From assembly GCA_023653095.1 (NCBI GenBank), contig JAMNXP010000006.1:51893-115892 (forward strand): 64,000 nucleotides of DNA, in the 5' to 3' direction. The notes under the pieces are model-generated. The model had not been told where the DNA came from, ran no database searches, and worked only from the letters and a program-made list of their open reading frames with translations. Positions within the stretch are counted from its first letter, which is position 1; each line of letters opens with the position of its first letter. Positions 20,801-30,800 of the stretch are shown piece by piece. Made by a program: the position numbers and the translations under genes. Origin of the DNA: Bacteroidia bacterium (GTDB lineage: Bacteria > Bacteroidota > Bacteroidia > NS11-12g > UBA955).

Positions 20801-20960
20801 TTTTGATACGGTTCACTTTCCGCCGGTTGTAGCACGCAACCCGTTCAAGGGTCGAGGCATTTACCGTTTATGGGGCACCGTAGTAGAAGACTTTGGCGTA
20901 GTGGCTCTAGAAGTCAACAAAATGGAAAAGCTGGGCGTCAAAATTTTGGAGGGTAATTAA
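17823..20960 (+). CDS. dnaE2: DNA polymerase III alpha subunit, short form (DnaE2/ImuC-like)
   Basis: PHP domain MLYHCHSYFSLRYGLMSPEDIL; palm GRGSGANSMVAYCL...PPDFDLDFSWQDRD; 1045 aa. Confidence 0.88.
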   Translation: MLYHCHSYFSLRYGLMSPEDILRWAQSQSDLTKQKVNILLADINNVSGASNFFREAQKHPGVRAWVGVDVRNEDEALYVLISTSQAGFSEINAFLSKHISEAEPFPFMPPPFNDVLVVYAFSKVLGLTVKDLYKGAYIGVTHRDLRRLPLSTWKKHPQKLLAYHRATLRNPDDWQTHILLRCIAHNCLITKLKPTASGSRHDLLTPINEIKTAFEPYPSLWTNAQNALPQNPWHFEFGVAQNKKSFTGDSDEDYRMMRDLAFEGLKYRYPKYTYSTTERLEKEMKLIYELGFTAYFLINWDICRFAREQGFFHVGRGSGANSMVAYCLRITDVDPIDLDLYFERFINPFRSSPPDFDLDFSWQDRDTVTEYILTKYGPQHSALLATYNTFQSNAVIRELGKVYGLPKSEIDALLERESFYSPKNYLQFAGADSSAAGGGGIRDKKLVYSTPGIGHRTRERTLGKSEFEIEGLDAVDPQDKESVYQELMRQAAKIHDLPNYRSLHVGGILISEKPITYFSALDLPPKGFPTVQFSMLEAEDLGLAKFDILSQRGLGHIKDAVIYVQQNQGIKVDPHQIQSFKADQRIARMISNGNTMGCFYVESPAMRQLLRKLKCKDYLTLVAASSVIRPGVARSGMMRAFIERHIDEKKRSEGHPIMLQMLPETYGIMVYQEDVIRVASEFAGLGLAESDVLRRGMSGKFRSREEFQKVKDQFFAQALKKKHPPTLIQEVWHQIESFAGYSFAKGHSASYAVESYQSLHLKAYYPLEFYTAVINNFGGFYRTEFYVHAARMCGADVQAPCVNHSHFLTRIEHQTLWLGLGLVQSLEQKVIERIVLAQKQGAFQDLYDFKTRCEPGLEQMKILIRIGAFRFTGKTRRALFWECHALHNEKKLAVPLTPLFQEKPKEWSLPDLEDSWLEEAVDQRELLGFPLCNPFLLTSDDGVPPSNIRGKHFAKMLGQSLYLEGYLVTVKPTKTLGGKEMNFGTWLDRDGFFFDTVHFPPVVARNPFKGRGIYRLWGTVVEDFGVVALEVNKMEKLGVKILEGN

Positions 20961-21307
20961 TCAAGACTACAAGTCCCAAACCACTTGTATCTATTTCGCG
21001 CAACCCATCTGTAGACAAATTGCCTGAATCTAAAGGGAAAAAGTCTTAAAAGCCAATATAAAAACTTAGAAAAGCCGCCAATATCCTTTAAAATCATCAA
21101 AATAGCATTAGATTCCAAAAAGATCTCATCATCACGCAGGTAAACAACTGAATCGACTTCAATAATTTTATTTTGCAATTTTTCTTTGGCCAACTCTGAC
21201 TGTAAACTAGCCAAATTTAAAGAGCCTTTTCGATCTACTTCTTGAAGAAATCGAACCCAAAAGTTGCAAAGATTGCACACGCCGTCGAAGAAGACCCAAT
21301 TGGACAT
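20957..21307 (-). CDS. DCC family thiol-disulfide oxidoreductase-like protein (DUF393)
   Basis: VFFDGVCNLCNFWVRFLQEVDRKGSLNLASLQS signature. Confidence 0.9.
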   Translation of the reverse strand: MSNWVFFDGVCNLCNFWVRFLQEVDRKGSLNLASLQSELAKEKLQNKIIEVDSVVYLRDDEIFLESNAILMILKDIGGFSKFLYWLLRLFPFRFRQFVYRWVARNRYKWFGTCSLD

Positions 21308-21310
21308 AGT

Positions 21311-21597
21311 TTATCGGTTATCGGTTATCGGTGATCGGTTATCGGTGATCGGTGATCGGTGATCGGTGATCGGTGATCGGTGATCGGTGATCGGTGATCG
21401 GTGATCGGTGATCGGTTATCGGTTATCGGTTATCGGTTATCGGTGATCGGTTATCGGTTATCGGTGATCGGTTATCGGTGATCGGTGATCGGTGATCGGT
21501 GATCGGTTATCGGTGATTGGCTGACCGCTGAAAGCTGACCGCTGACGGCTGAGAACTGATTACCGAAAACCGAAAACCGAATACCGATTACCGCTAT
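21311..21597 (+). repeat. Heptamer array 3: 30 units of TTATCGG/TGATCGG plus 11 in-phase divergent units (CTGACCG...CCGATTA, CCGCTAT)
   Basis: Direct parsing: 41 consecutive 7-nt units without indel, filling 287 of 289 bp between two CDSs. Confidence 0.97.
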
Positions 21598-22103
21598 TAA
21601 TGATGATGCCCGCCCTCACCGTGAACGTGACCGTGGTCTAGTTCTTCTTCGGTGGCTTCGCGAACGTCAATGACTACTCCAGAGAAGCTCAAAGCTTCCC
21701 CCGCTAAGGGATGATTGAAATCCATCTTAACGTTTTCATCGCCAATTTCAACGACTTTACCATCAAGAGGATTGCCTTCTTGGTCTTGCATGGGAAGAAC
21801 GGCGCCGATTTGAAGAAGATCTTCGGGAACATCTGGACCTGCAAAAATAGATTTTGGAAGTTCCAACACGTAATTGGGATCTGCTACACCGTAACCATCT
21901 TCAGCACTCAATGTGAATGAAAACTCAGCGCCAACGCTAAGTCCGTTCAATTGGTCGTCAAATGCGGGGAGGGTTTGTCCGATACCGTGAATGAATAACA
22001 AGGGGTGCTCGGCAGTGGCTGAGTCAGCCAACTCTCCGTTGCTTAGCATAAGTTCGTATGCCAAACTGACAACACGATTGGGTGCGATGATTTTAGCGTC
22101 CAT
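21597..22103 (-). CDS. FKBP-type peptidyl-prolyl isomerase, SlyD-like
   Basis: LSYELMLSNGELADSATAEHPLLFIHGIGQTLPAFDDQLNG...LSAEDGYG; His-rich tail GHVHGEGGHHH. Confidence 0.9.
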   Translation of the reverse strand: MDAKIIAPNRVVSLAYELMLSNGELADSATAEHPLLFIHGIGQTLPAFDDQLNGLSVGAEFSFTLSAEDGYGVADPNYVLELPKSIFAGPDVPEDLLQIGAVLPMQDQEGNPLDGKVVEIGDENVKMDFNHPLAGEALSFSGVVIDVREATEEELDHGHVHGEGGHHH

Positions 22104-22198
22104 GGTTCGAAGAACCGAAAATCTCTTGAGATATCCATAAATTGTGAATCAAAAGGACAGAAATTGTGCATAAAATCGATTAGATTCGAAACCCTAAA

Positions 22199-24205
22199 AT
22201 GAATCCATCTGAAGCGAAACAACGCATTGAAAATCTGTCAAATGAACTGCATTTGCACAACTATCGTTATTACGTATTGGCAGAGCCCAGCATCTCAGAT
22301 TTTGAATTTGATCAACTGCTTAAAGAGCTTGAATACCTTGAAAATCAATTCCCTGAGTTCAAGTCTCCCGAATCCCCCACACAAAAAGTGGGCGGACAAA
22401 CCATCGATGGATTTGTTACCGAAAAACACAAACGGGCCATGCTGTCGTTGGGGAACACCTACAACGAAGATGAGCTGAAAGAATTTGACGAACGCGTGCG
22501 AAGTTCTACGGGCCTTGATGAGATTGAATACGTGTGTGAATTGAAAATTGACGGGTTAGCTATATCGGTGTTTTTTGAAAACGGCGAATTGGTGAAAGCA
22601 GTCACACGTGGTGATGGTGTTCAAGGTGATATTGTGACGGAAAACGTTAAGACGATTAGGAATTTACCGAAAAAATTAAAGGGTGATTTTCCTGCCTACT
22701 TTGAGGTTCGTGGCGAAATTTTCATGCACCGAAAGGGCTTCGAGCGGCTCAATGAACAGCGTATTCAGGCGGGAGAACCCACGTATGCCAATCCGCGTAA
22801 CGTAGCCTCTGGGTCCCTCAAAATCAAAGATTCGAGCGAAGTTGCAAAACGACCCCTTGACATCTTTTTATACCAACTTTACGAAGACCAAACTACCTTT
22901 TCCACGCATTCTGAAAGTTTGGATGCTGCATTTTCTTGGGGACTTCCGGTGCCGGGAACTTCCAAAACATGCAAAGGAATCGACCAAGTCATTGATTTTC
23001 TGCATGAATGGGACAATAAAAGACATGATTTATCGTTCGACACCGATGGCGTAGTAATAAAGGTAAATTCAAAAAGATTGCAGGAAGAATTGGGCTTTAC
23101 AGCCAAAACCCCGCGTTGGGCCATTGCTTACAAATTCCAAACCGAAACTGCGAGCACACTGCTTTTAGGAATCACATACCAAGTGGGAAGAACGGGCGCT
23201 ATCACTCCGGTTGCTGAACTTCAGCCGGTACAACTTCTGGGAACCACCGTAAAACGTGCATCTTTGCACAATGCCAATGAAATGGCCCGATTGGATGTGC
23301 GTGTAGGAGATACCGTTTTTGTTGAAAAGGGCGGCGAAATCATCCCGAAAATTGTTGGTATTGATTTTTCCCTTCGTCCCGAAGGACTTCCCACCGAAAC
23401 ATATATCACTCATTGTCCTGAGTGCAGCACTGAACTGGTTCGGAACGACGGCGAAGCGCAACACTACTGTCCCAACGAAGAAGAATGTCCACCACAAGTG
23501 GTTGGAAAACTGGAACATTTCATTGGCAGAAAAGCGATGGATATTCAATCGGTAGGCAGCGAACTATGTGAGACACTTTATCAAAACAACTTAGTTCGAA
23601 AACCTTCTGATTTTTACCGTTTGACTATGGAACATTTGCTCCAATTGGAACGCATGGGCGAAAAAAGTGCCCGTAACATTGTTGAAGGCATTGAAAACAG
23701 TAAAAAACAACCTTTTGAGCGGGTGCTTTTTGGAATGGGAATCAGATATGTAGGTGAAACCGTTGCCAAGAAACTGGCTCAAGCCTTTGTAAACATTGAA
23801 AATTTAGTTAGTGCATCTGTTGAAGAACTAATTGCCGTTGATGAAATTGGACAGCGAATTGCAGAAACCGTGCATGCTCACTTCAGAGTAGAAAAACACC
23901 TAGAAGAAGTCCAAAAATTAAAGGAAGCAGGACTCACATTTGAAGCGGTTATTGCCGAGAAAAAAGGCCATTCACTTGAAGGGAAATCATTTGTAATATC
24001 CGGAGTATTTGAAAAACACTCTCGTGACGAACTCAAAGACATGGTTGAAAGTCATGGCGGGAAGATGGCTTCAGGGGTAACTTCCAAAACAAATTATTTG
24101 ATTGCAGGCTCAGGCATTGGACCGTCGAAACTTGAAAAAGCCGAAAAATTGGGCGTACCTTTGATATCGGAAGATGATTTGATGGAGATGATTGGTGATC
24201 GGTGA
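22199..24205 (+). CDS. ligA: NAD-dependent DNA ligase
   Basis: CELKIDGLAISV active site, Cys4 zinc finger, HhH and BRCT domains. The C-terminal GDR* is encoded by the repeat array. Confidence 0.97.
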   Translation: MNPSEAKQRIENLSNELHLHNYRYYVLAEPSISDFEFDQLLKELEYLENQFPEFKSPESPTQKVGGQTIDGFVTEKHKRAMLSLGNTYNEDELKEFDERVRSSTGLDEIEYVCELKIDGLAISVFFENGELVKAVTRGDGVQGDIVTENVKTIRNLPKKLKGDFPAYFEVRGEIFMHRKGFERLNEQRIQAGEPTYANPRNVASGSLKIKDSSEVAKRPLDIFLYQLYEDQTTFSTHSESLDAAFSWGLPVPGTSKTCKGIDQVIDFLHEWDNKRHDLSFDTDGVVIKVNSKRLQEELGFTAKTPRWAIAYKFQTETASTLLLGITYQVGRTGAITPVAELQPVQLLGTTVKRASLHNANEMARLDVRVGDTVFVEKGGEIIPKIVGIDFSLRPEGLPTETYITHCPECSTELVRNDGEAQHYCPNEEECPPQVVGKLEHFIGRKAMDIQSVGSELCETLYQNNLVRKPSDFYRLTMEHLLQLERMGEKSARNIVEGIENSKKQPFERVLFGMGIRYVGETVAKKLAQAFVNIENLVSASVEELIAVDEIGQRIAETVHAHFRVEKHLEEVQKLKEAGLTFEAVIAEKKGHSLEGKSFVISGVFEKHSRDELKDMVESHGGKMASGVTSKTNYLIAGSGIGPSKLEKAEKLGVPLISEDDLMEMIGDR

Positions 24206-24446
24206 TCAGTGATCGGTGATCGGTGATCAGTGATCGGTGATCAGTGATCGGTGATCGGTGATCAGTGATCGGTGATCGGTGATCGGTGATCGGTGATCGG
24301 TGATCGGTGATCAGGGGTCAGCGGACAGCCGGGTTTAGCGTTTAGTATACACACTCTACACTCTACACTCTACACTCTACACTCTACACTCTACACTCTA
24401 CACTCTCCACCAAGGACCAAGGACCAAAGACCACAACCAATGACCA
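24194..24446 (+). repeat. Heptamer array 4 (composite): 17 x GGTGATC/AGTGATC (24194-24312), transitional units, 8 x ACACTCT (24351-24406), AGGACCA/AAGACCA/ATGACCA units (24413-24446)
   Basis: Direct parsing. Overlaps the ligA stop at the left and the ATG of the next CDS at the right. Confidence 0.96.
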
Positions 24447-24988
24447 ATCAAAAAGAAATAAAATTAAGCTCCTTAAAGTTGTCTTTGTTGAATTGGAAGA
24501 CAAAAAGTGCCAAGAGCACAAAACCTTTGTCGTCCTTTACAGAAGTAAAACGAGCGGTGATCTTTTTGGGCCTGCATTTATGGCAGAGAAACCAAAAAGA
24601 AATTTTAGATTTCAAAGCCTATTTGAAAGATCTTGGAATTGACAGTACCTTGATCTTTTTATATCCCACAAAAGACCCCAAAACCGTTGCCGAAGGTACG
24701 CCAACTAATGAAATACATTTGATTTTGAAGGACTTTTCAGGGTACGGATATCCCAAATCAGAAAAAGCCCAAAAGGCGGCGAACTTGCCATCTGAATTGT
24801 TCATTAATTTAAATTCGGAACCCGGTTTTCATGAATTAGCTTTGGGTAGATTGTCCAAAGCCTATTTCAAAATCACCCCTTATCAGTCCATTTATAAAAA
24901 TGATTACACCGTTCTGCTGAAAAGCAATCCAGGAAATCTGACTGAATATTTAAGACAAATCAGAGAATTTTTCTCTCACTTAACATAA
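24440..24988 (+). CDS. Conserved hypothetical protein (DUF6913-like)
   Basis: 182-aa ORF upstream of dapA in the same operon-like run; family assignment tentative. Confidence 0.65.
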   Translation: MTNQKEIKLSSLKLSLLNWKTKSAKSTKPLSSFTEVKRAVIFLGLHLWQRNQKEILDFKAYLKDLGIDSTLIFLYPTKDPKTVAEGTPTNEIHLILKDFSGYGYPKSEKAQKAANLPSELFINLNSEPGFHELALGRLSKAYFKITPYQSIYKNDYTVLLKSNPGNLTEYLRQIREFFSHLT

Positions 24989-24994
24989 ACATCC

Positions 24995-25861
24995 ATGAAA
25001 GAATTAATAGGAACAGGCACCGCCTTAATTACCCCATTCAAAACCGATTTTAGCATAGATTTTGAAGCCCTAACGGCCATTGTTAACCACCAAATTCAAA
25101 ATGGAACCGACTATTTTGTAGTTCTAGGAACAACGGGTGAAAGCGCCACATTGAGCAATGACGAAAAACGTCAAGTCATTGATTGTATTAAAAAAGCAAA
25201 CGCCGGTAGAATTCCTCTGGTTTTAGGAATTGGCGGAAATGACACTTCAAAAGTGCACGAAGAATTCCAAAATACCGATTTGGAGGGATTTTGCGCAGTT
25301 TTATCGGTGAGTCCCTACTACAATAAGCCTAACCAAGAAGGCATTTTTAGGCATTATCAAACCTTGTCACAAGACAGTCCGCTGCCCATCATCATTTACA
25401 ACGTCCCTGGCAGAACGGGATCAAATATGACCGCTGAAACCCAATTGAGGTTGGCTGAATTACCCAATATTGTGGCGACCAAAGAAGCTTCTGGGAATTT
25501 AGAGCAAGTGATGAAAATCATTTCCAAAAAGCCAACTGATTTCTTGGTAATAAGCGGCGATGATGCATTAACGTTCCCAATGATTGCAGCGGGTGCATCG
25601 GGGGTTATTTCGGTGATCAATCACGCTTATCCGAAACAATTTTCTGGGATGGTACGGGCTGCGTTAAATGGAGATTTCACCACAGCACGATCCTTGCATT
25701 ATGACACAATGGAAGGGGCAATGGAAATCTTTGCAGACGGAAGTCCTGGTGGAATCAAAGTCATGTTGAACCAAATGGGCCTATGTCAAACGACAGTTCG
25801 TCCGCCGTTGTATGGCGTAAATGCACAAGTGGAACAAAAATTACGTAGTTTGGTAAAATGA
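24995..25861 (+). CDS. dapA: 4-hydroxy-tetrahydrodipicolinate synthase
   Basis: [43 protein letters not shown]. Confidence 0.96.
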   Translation: MKELIGTGTALITPFKTDFSIDFEALTAIVNHQIQNGTDYFVVLGTTGESATLSNDEKRQVIDCIKKANAGRIPLVLGIGGNDTSKVHEEFQNTDLEGFCAVLSVSPYYNKPNQEGIFRHYQTLSQDSPLPIIIYNVPGRTGSNMTAETQLRLAELPNIVATKEASGNLEQVMKIISKKPTDFLVISGDDALTFPMIAAGASGVISVINHAYPKQFSGMVRAALNGDFTTARSLHYDTMEGAMEIFADGSPGGIKVMLNQMGLCQTTVRPPLYGVNAQVEQKLRSLVK

Positions 25862-26877
25862 ACCCGAATTTAAATCCCAACAAAGACCACCTAAGCAAGG
25901 CCGACAATGACCTGGAAAAGGTATTGCGCCCATCTGAGTTCGATGATTTCACCGGTCAAGAAGGGATTTTAGAGAATTTGAAAATCTTCGTACAAGCTGC
26001 AAAGCTGAGAGGCGAAGCCTTAGATCATATTTTACTTCATGGCCCTCCGGGACTAGGTAAAACGACCCTTTCTCATATTGTGGCCAATGAAATGGGGAGT
26101 TCGATGAAGATAACCAGCGGCCCAGTTTTGGAAAAACCCGGTGATTTGGCGGGACTTTTGACGAATTTGCAAAAAGGTGACGTGTTGTTCATTGATGAAA
26201 TTCACCGACTAAGTCCGGTTGTGGAAGAATACCTTTACTCTGCCATGGAAGATTATCGGATTGATATCATGATTGATACAGGCCCAAACGCACGCAGTGT
26301 GCAAATTGAACTTGCACCATTTACTTTGATTGGTGCTACTACACGCAGTGGTTTATTGACATCGCCACTCAGGGCTCGATTTGGAATCAATTGCAGGTTG
26401 CAATATTACACAGCAGATGTATTGACTCGAATTGTCACAAGAAGTTCTCATATTTTACAAACCCCTATCCACGAAGAGGCTTCTTTTGAAATTGCCCGAA
26501 GAAGTCGCGGAACACCGCGTATTGCCAATGCATTGTTAAGAAGAACCCGTGACTTTGCCCAGATCAAAGGCGATGGAACCATCAATTTAGATATTTCACA
26601 ATTTGCGCTAAATGCCCTCAATGTAGATGCTAATGGCCTCGATGAGATGGACAATAGAATTCTCACCACCATCATTGATAAGTTCAAAGGTGGACCTGTT
26701 GGATTGGGTACCATTGCTACTGCTGTAGGCGAAGACTCTGGAACCATTGAAGAGGTTTATGAACCCTTTTTAATCCAAGAAGGTTATTTGCAACGCACAG
26801 CTCGTGGACGTGAAGCAACACATAAAGCCTTTACACACTTAGGCAAAATTCCAAAACAAGGAAACTCTCTATTCTAG
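25858..26877 (+). CDS. ruvB: Holliday junction branch migration helicase RuvB
   Basis: [47 protein letters not shown]. Confidence 0.98.
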   Translation: MNPNLNPNKDHLSKADNDLEKVLRPSEFDDFTGQEGILENLKIFVQAAKLRGEALDHILLHGPPGLGKTTLSHIVANEMGSSMKITSGPVLEKPGDLAGLLTNLQKGDVLFIDEIHRLSPVVEEYLYSAMEDYRIDIMIDTGPNARSVQIELAPFTLIGATTRSGLLTSPLRARFGINCRLQYYTADVLTRIVTRSSHILQTPIHEEASFEIARRSRGTPRIANALLRRTRDFAQIKGDGTINLDISQFALNALNVDANGLDEMDNRILTTIIDKFKGGPVGLGTIATAVGEDSGTIEEVYEPFLIQEGYLQRTARGREATHKAFTHLGKIPKQGNSLF

Positions 26878-26891
26878 ATTTTCTATCTCAA

Positions 26892-27806
26892 ATGTCAGAC
26901 AATTCATTGGACTTTGATATTGAATCACACATCAAATCTAAAGCTCAAGAGTTGGGATTTTTAGCCTGTGGATTTACCCAGGAGAGAACGCTAAATGAAC
27001 ACGAATCAACGCTCCAAGATTGGCTTCTAAAGGATTACCATGGCGAGATGTCTTATATGGAACGCAACCTAGAAATGCGTTTGAATCCCCAATTGTTGGA
27101 ACCCGGTTGCAAAACCGTGATAAGCTTAGCCTACAACTATTTTCCCAGTGAAAAACATTCAGATGATGCATTAAAAATTGCTAAATATGCATGGGGCGAG
27201 GATTACCATTACGTAGTTAAAGACAAGTGTAAAGACTTGTTGAAGTACATTCAAGAATTAGATCCAAATGCGACAGGAAGGTGTTTTGTAGATTCGGCAC
27301 CAATTATGGAAAGACAATGGGCTCAACTGGCTGGAATTGGGTGGATTGGAAAAAACTCATTGGTCTTACGAAAAGGAACTGGTAGTTTTTTCTTCCTTGC
27401 TGAAATACTCGTCAATATTGAGTTAAAATCCGACAAACCTGTAACTGATCATTGCGGCTCTTGCACGGCCTGCATAGATGCATGTCCTACACAAGCCATT
27501 GTTCAAGAGGGAGTTATAGATTCTAATAAATGCATATCTTATCTTACTATTGAAAAAAAGTCACCTCTAACTTCCCAAGAGCAGGACTGGAGAAAAGACT
27601 GGCTATTTGGTTGTGATATTTGCCAAGATGTTTGCCCATGGAACCGCTTTTCTGAACCGCACAATGAACCGCGATTTGAACCAACCTTTAGCTCCATCAA
27701 CAGAACAAAAGAGGAGTGGCAAAATGCAGATGCAACAAAACTTAAAAGTGAATTTAAAAAATCACCCTTGATTAGATCGAAGCCTTGGTTGGGAATACCA
27801 AAGTAA
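26892..27806 (+). CDS. queG: Epoxyqueuosine reductase
   Basis: DSAPIMERQWAQLAGIGWIGKN; two 4Fe-4S motifs CGSCTACIDACPTQAI and GCDICQDVCPWN. Confidence 0.95.
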   Translation: MSDNSLDFDIESHIKSKAQELGFLACGFTQERTLNEHESTLQDWLLKDYHGEMSYMERNLEMRLNPQLLEPGCKTVISLAYNYFPSEKHSDDALKIAKYAWGEDYHYVVKDKCKDLLKYIQELDPNATGRCFVDSAPIMERQWAQLAGIGWIGKNSLVLRKGTGSFFFLAEILVNIELKSDKPVTDHCGSCTACIDACPTQAIVQEGVIDSNKCISYLTIEKKSPLTSQEQDWRKDWLFGCDICQDVCPWNRFSEPHNEPRFEPTFSSINRTKEEWQNADATKLKSEFKKSPLIRSKPWLGIPK

Positions 27807-30800
27807 AGGTGGTTCCCACATCTAATTTTGTTTCAAAATCAATGCTTCCGTTGAATTGTTCCACAATTTTTCGCGTGATAGCCAAGCCTAAGCCCATACC
27901 AGAGTTTTTGGTGCTGAAATTGGGAGAGAAAATCTTGTTAAACAACTCGGGCGGAATGCCTTTTCCGTTGTCTTGAACGGTAATTATCACCTTCTGTAAT
28001 TTTAAATCCAATGTCTGTTTAACCTGAATTTTTCCTTTTCGATCTTCGGGGATGGCTTGAATGGCATTTTTCAGAAGGTTGTTAAATACTCGAACCAACT
28101 GATGCGCATCTGCCATGATTTCAACTTCAAATTCGCACAGTTGCACCTCAATACTAAATCCCATTTCACGCTCATTCAAGGCAATAGCATCGGCGAGTAC
28201 TTGTGTGATGTCTGTGGGCTCTAATTTGGGTTCTGGCATTTTGGCAAATGAACTAAATTCTTCGGCCATGTTGCTCAATGAATCAATTTGACGAATCAAT
28301 AAATCTGCCGTTCTTGATATTTTCTCTTTCAAATTGTCATCACCTCGATTCATTGAATATTGCAAATGTTGCAAAGACAATCGCATGGGTGTGAGGGGAT
28401 TTTTTATCTCATGCGCCACTTGTTTTGCCATTTCTCTCCAGGCTTCTTCCCTTTCTGTTTCAGCTAATTTATTGAGACTTTCATCTAATTGAGCCAACAT
28501 ATGATTGTATTCTGCAACCAATTGCCCAATTTCATCTTCGCCCTCCCATTGTATGGGTTGATTTCGTTGACCGAGTTTAATTTTGGCTAATTTTGATCCT
28601 ATCAATAACAAGGGCTCAGAAATCCTCTTTGAAACTAAATTGGTCAAAATCAAGGATGCTGCAAAAATCAGCGCGAATAGATTGATGATAGCAACCACAA
28701 AGTTGGATATCTCGTTGTATAAATCGTTTCTATTGGAGTAATAAGGCACGTTTACAAAACCTCTAATATTCAAATCATTATCATTGATCACAGAGTAAGC
28801 CGATAAATATTCTAGATCGGAAATTTTCTCTTCGGCAAGAATGGCATTTTGTTTTCCTGCATTGAAGTCCCTGTAAACCGTGGGGTTCATCAAATTACCT
28901 CTGAATCGATCTCTAAAGAATGCATTATGGGTGGATACAATCAACTGACCGTATCTATCAAACACATTGATATCAGCACCATATGCTTCTGAAAGATCAT
29001 AAACCAAGCCTACTTCATATTTATTTTCGAGTTGATCTAAACTGATTTGCGAACTTATTTTGGTAGCTATATTGGTGGTTTTTCTTAATAAATCTTGCTG
29101 TTGAGCAAAGGTATTTTTGGATACAAAAAAATTTACTGTGACCACCAATACGATGATAAATATCAACATCAAAAGCCAAGTCATGTAAAGTTGCAGTTTT
29201 TTTGAAATCAACCAATGACTTGTGGGCATGGTATCATTGACTAAACCAGCTTTTAAAAATACCCATTTTTCAATCCAAACCACCCAATAAATGAAGAAGT
29301 AGATTAAAAATCCCCCTAAGATAAACAGTGTAAATTGAAACGTTTCGTGTAATAATCCATGTGCAGTATCTGTTACTACAACTTGATTATTGAAGGAATC
29401 ATACAAAATAAAATGTCTATTTTTTCCTTTGGTGACGAAACCATTGGCGCTACCAAAGGGGCTCTGAAGTGGATATTCATATGAGCCGGTATTTTTACTC
29501 AAACGATCTCGGTTGTATATGGCATAACTGAAAGAATTCTCATCTCTCAATTTTTCAACTTCAGATGGCTTAATTTGATCAGATAGTTGTCCGTTATTCT
29601 CAAGGCTCTTGGGCGTCAACAACGTAAAATACAATGCCGAAAACTGGCTATCCTTGTACACGGGAAATCTTCCCACATAAGCCCCTCTCAGTCGTCTTTC
29701 GGTGATTTGTACAAAGTGCGGGGTGATTTGGAGAGAACCATCGCTATTGTAGAGGGAATTTAGTGCCGACAAATCAAGTGAGTTTTGAATTCTAAAATTT
29801 CTACCCGAATCGTTAAAATCGAAAACTTCAAATTCGAATTGATCATTCAACTCAGAAAAATACTGAGTTCTTAAATTCTCTACTAATTGAGCCTTATCTC
29901 CCTCAGATTTTCCTGTTATGAAATGCAAGACGGCTAAATCAGTGCTAAATGAATTTTCTATATCCAACAAAAGGCCATTGACAAAATCATCGTACTTTAC
30001 TACTAGATTTTGAGCCAATAATTCTTGCTGTATACGTTCTTTTTTGCCCAATTCTCCCTTAATTACTGCACTAATAAAAAGTGCTGGTAAGATAATTTCA
30101 AGCCATCTTCTAAGTCCGGGGAAACCCAAATTATTCCAAGTTTGATGTCCCAACCAAACCAGTAAAAACAATAGTAATGAGGCACCAATAAATAGGTCGT
30201 GGTACCCAACTACTGCAGAAAAAAGAAAGGCAAAGAAAAACAAACTCCAATTAGACTTACCCGTGTGAATGACAAAATCCAATACCACTAAAGCTGATGC
30301 CAATAAGATAACTATCAACAAAACCGATAAAGTTGAAATGTAATCAATCAGTAGAAGTTCAGTAAAATCAAAAGCAATGTTTGTAGAGTGAATGATGTAA
30401 GCCGACAACTCAGCGCTGTAGTACAATATCGAACCCGCCACTAGCAAAAGTGACCACCTCAACAACAAAATCAACACGGGAGCGGTATTGATTAACTCTT
30501 TTCGGTAAAATTTTAAATTTCTCACCAACCATAATCCAATCAAAGCCCAAATAATGGTAACTCCCAAACTATTTAAGAAAGGATTAGGAGAAAAAACGTT
30601 GGGGGAAAAGAGTCTAAATTGCGATAAACTTTGCCCTAACAATCCGTTTGAAATACCCAAGGCCCAGATCATCCATAAAAGTGCACTTAGGGGAATTCTG
30701 CGCCACAAACCATTTTTTAAAACAGATAGACAATAAATTCCCGCGGTTAAAAATATCCAACCTAGTAGCAAAAGTAGGTCACCCCAAACGGGGTTATTGA

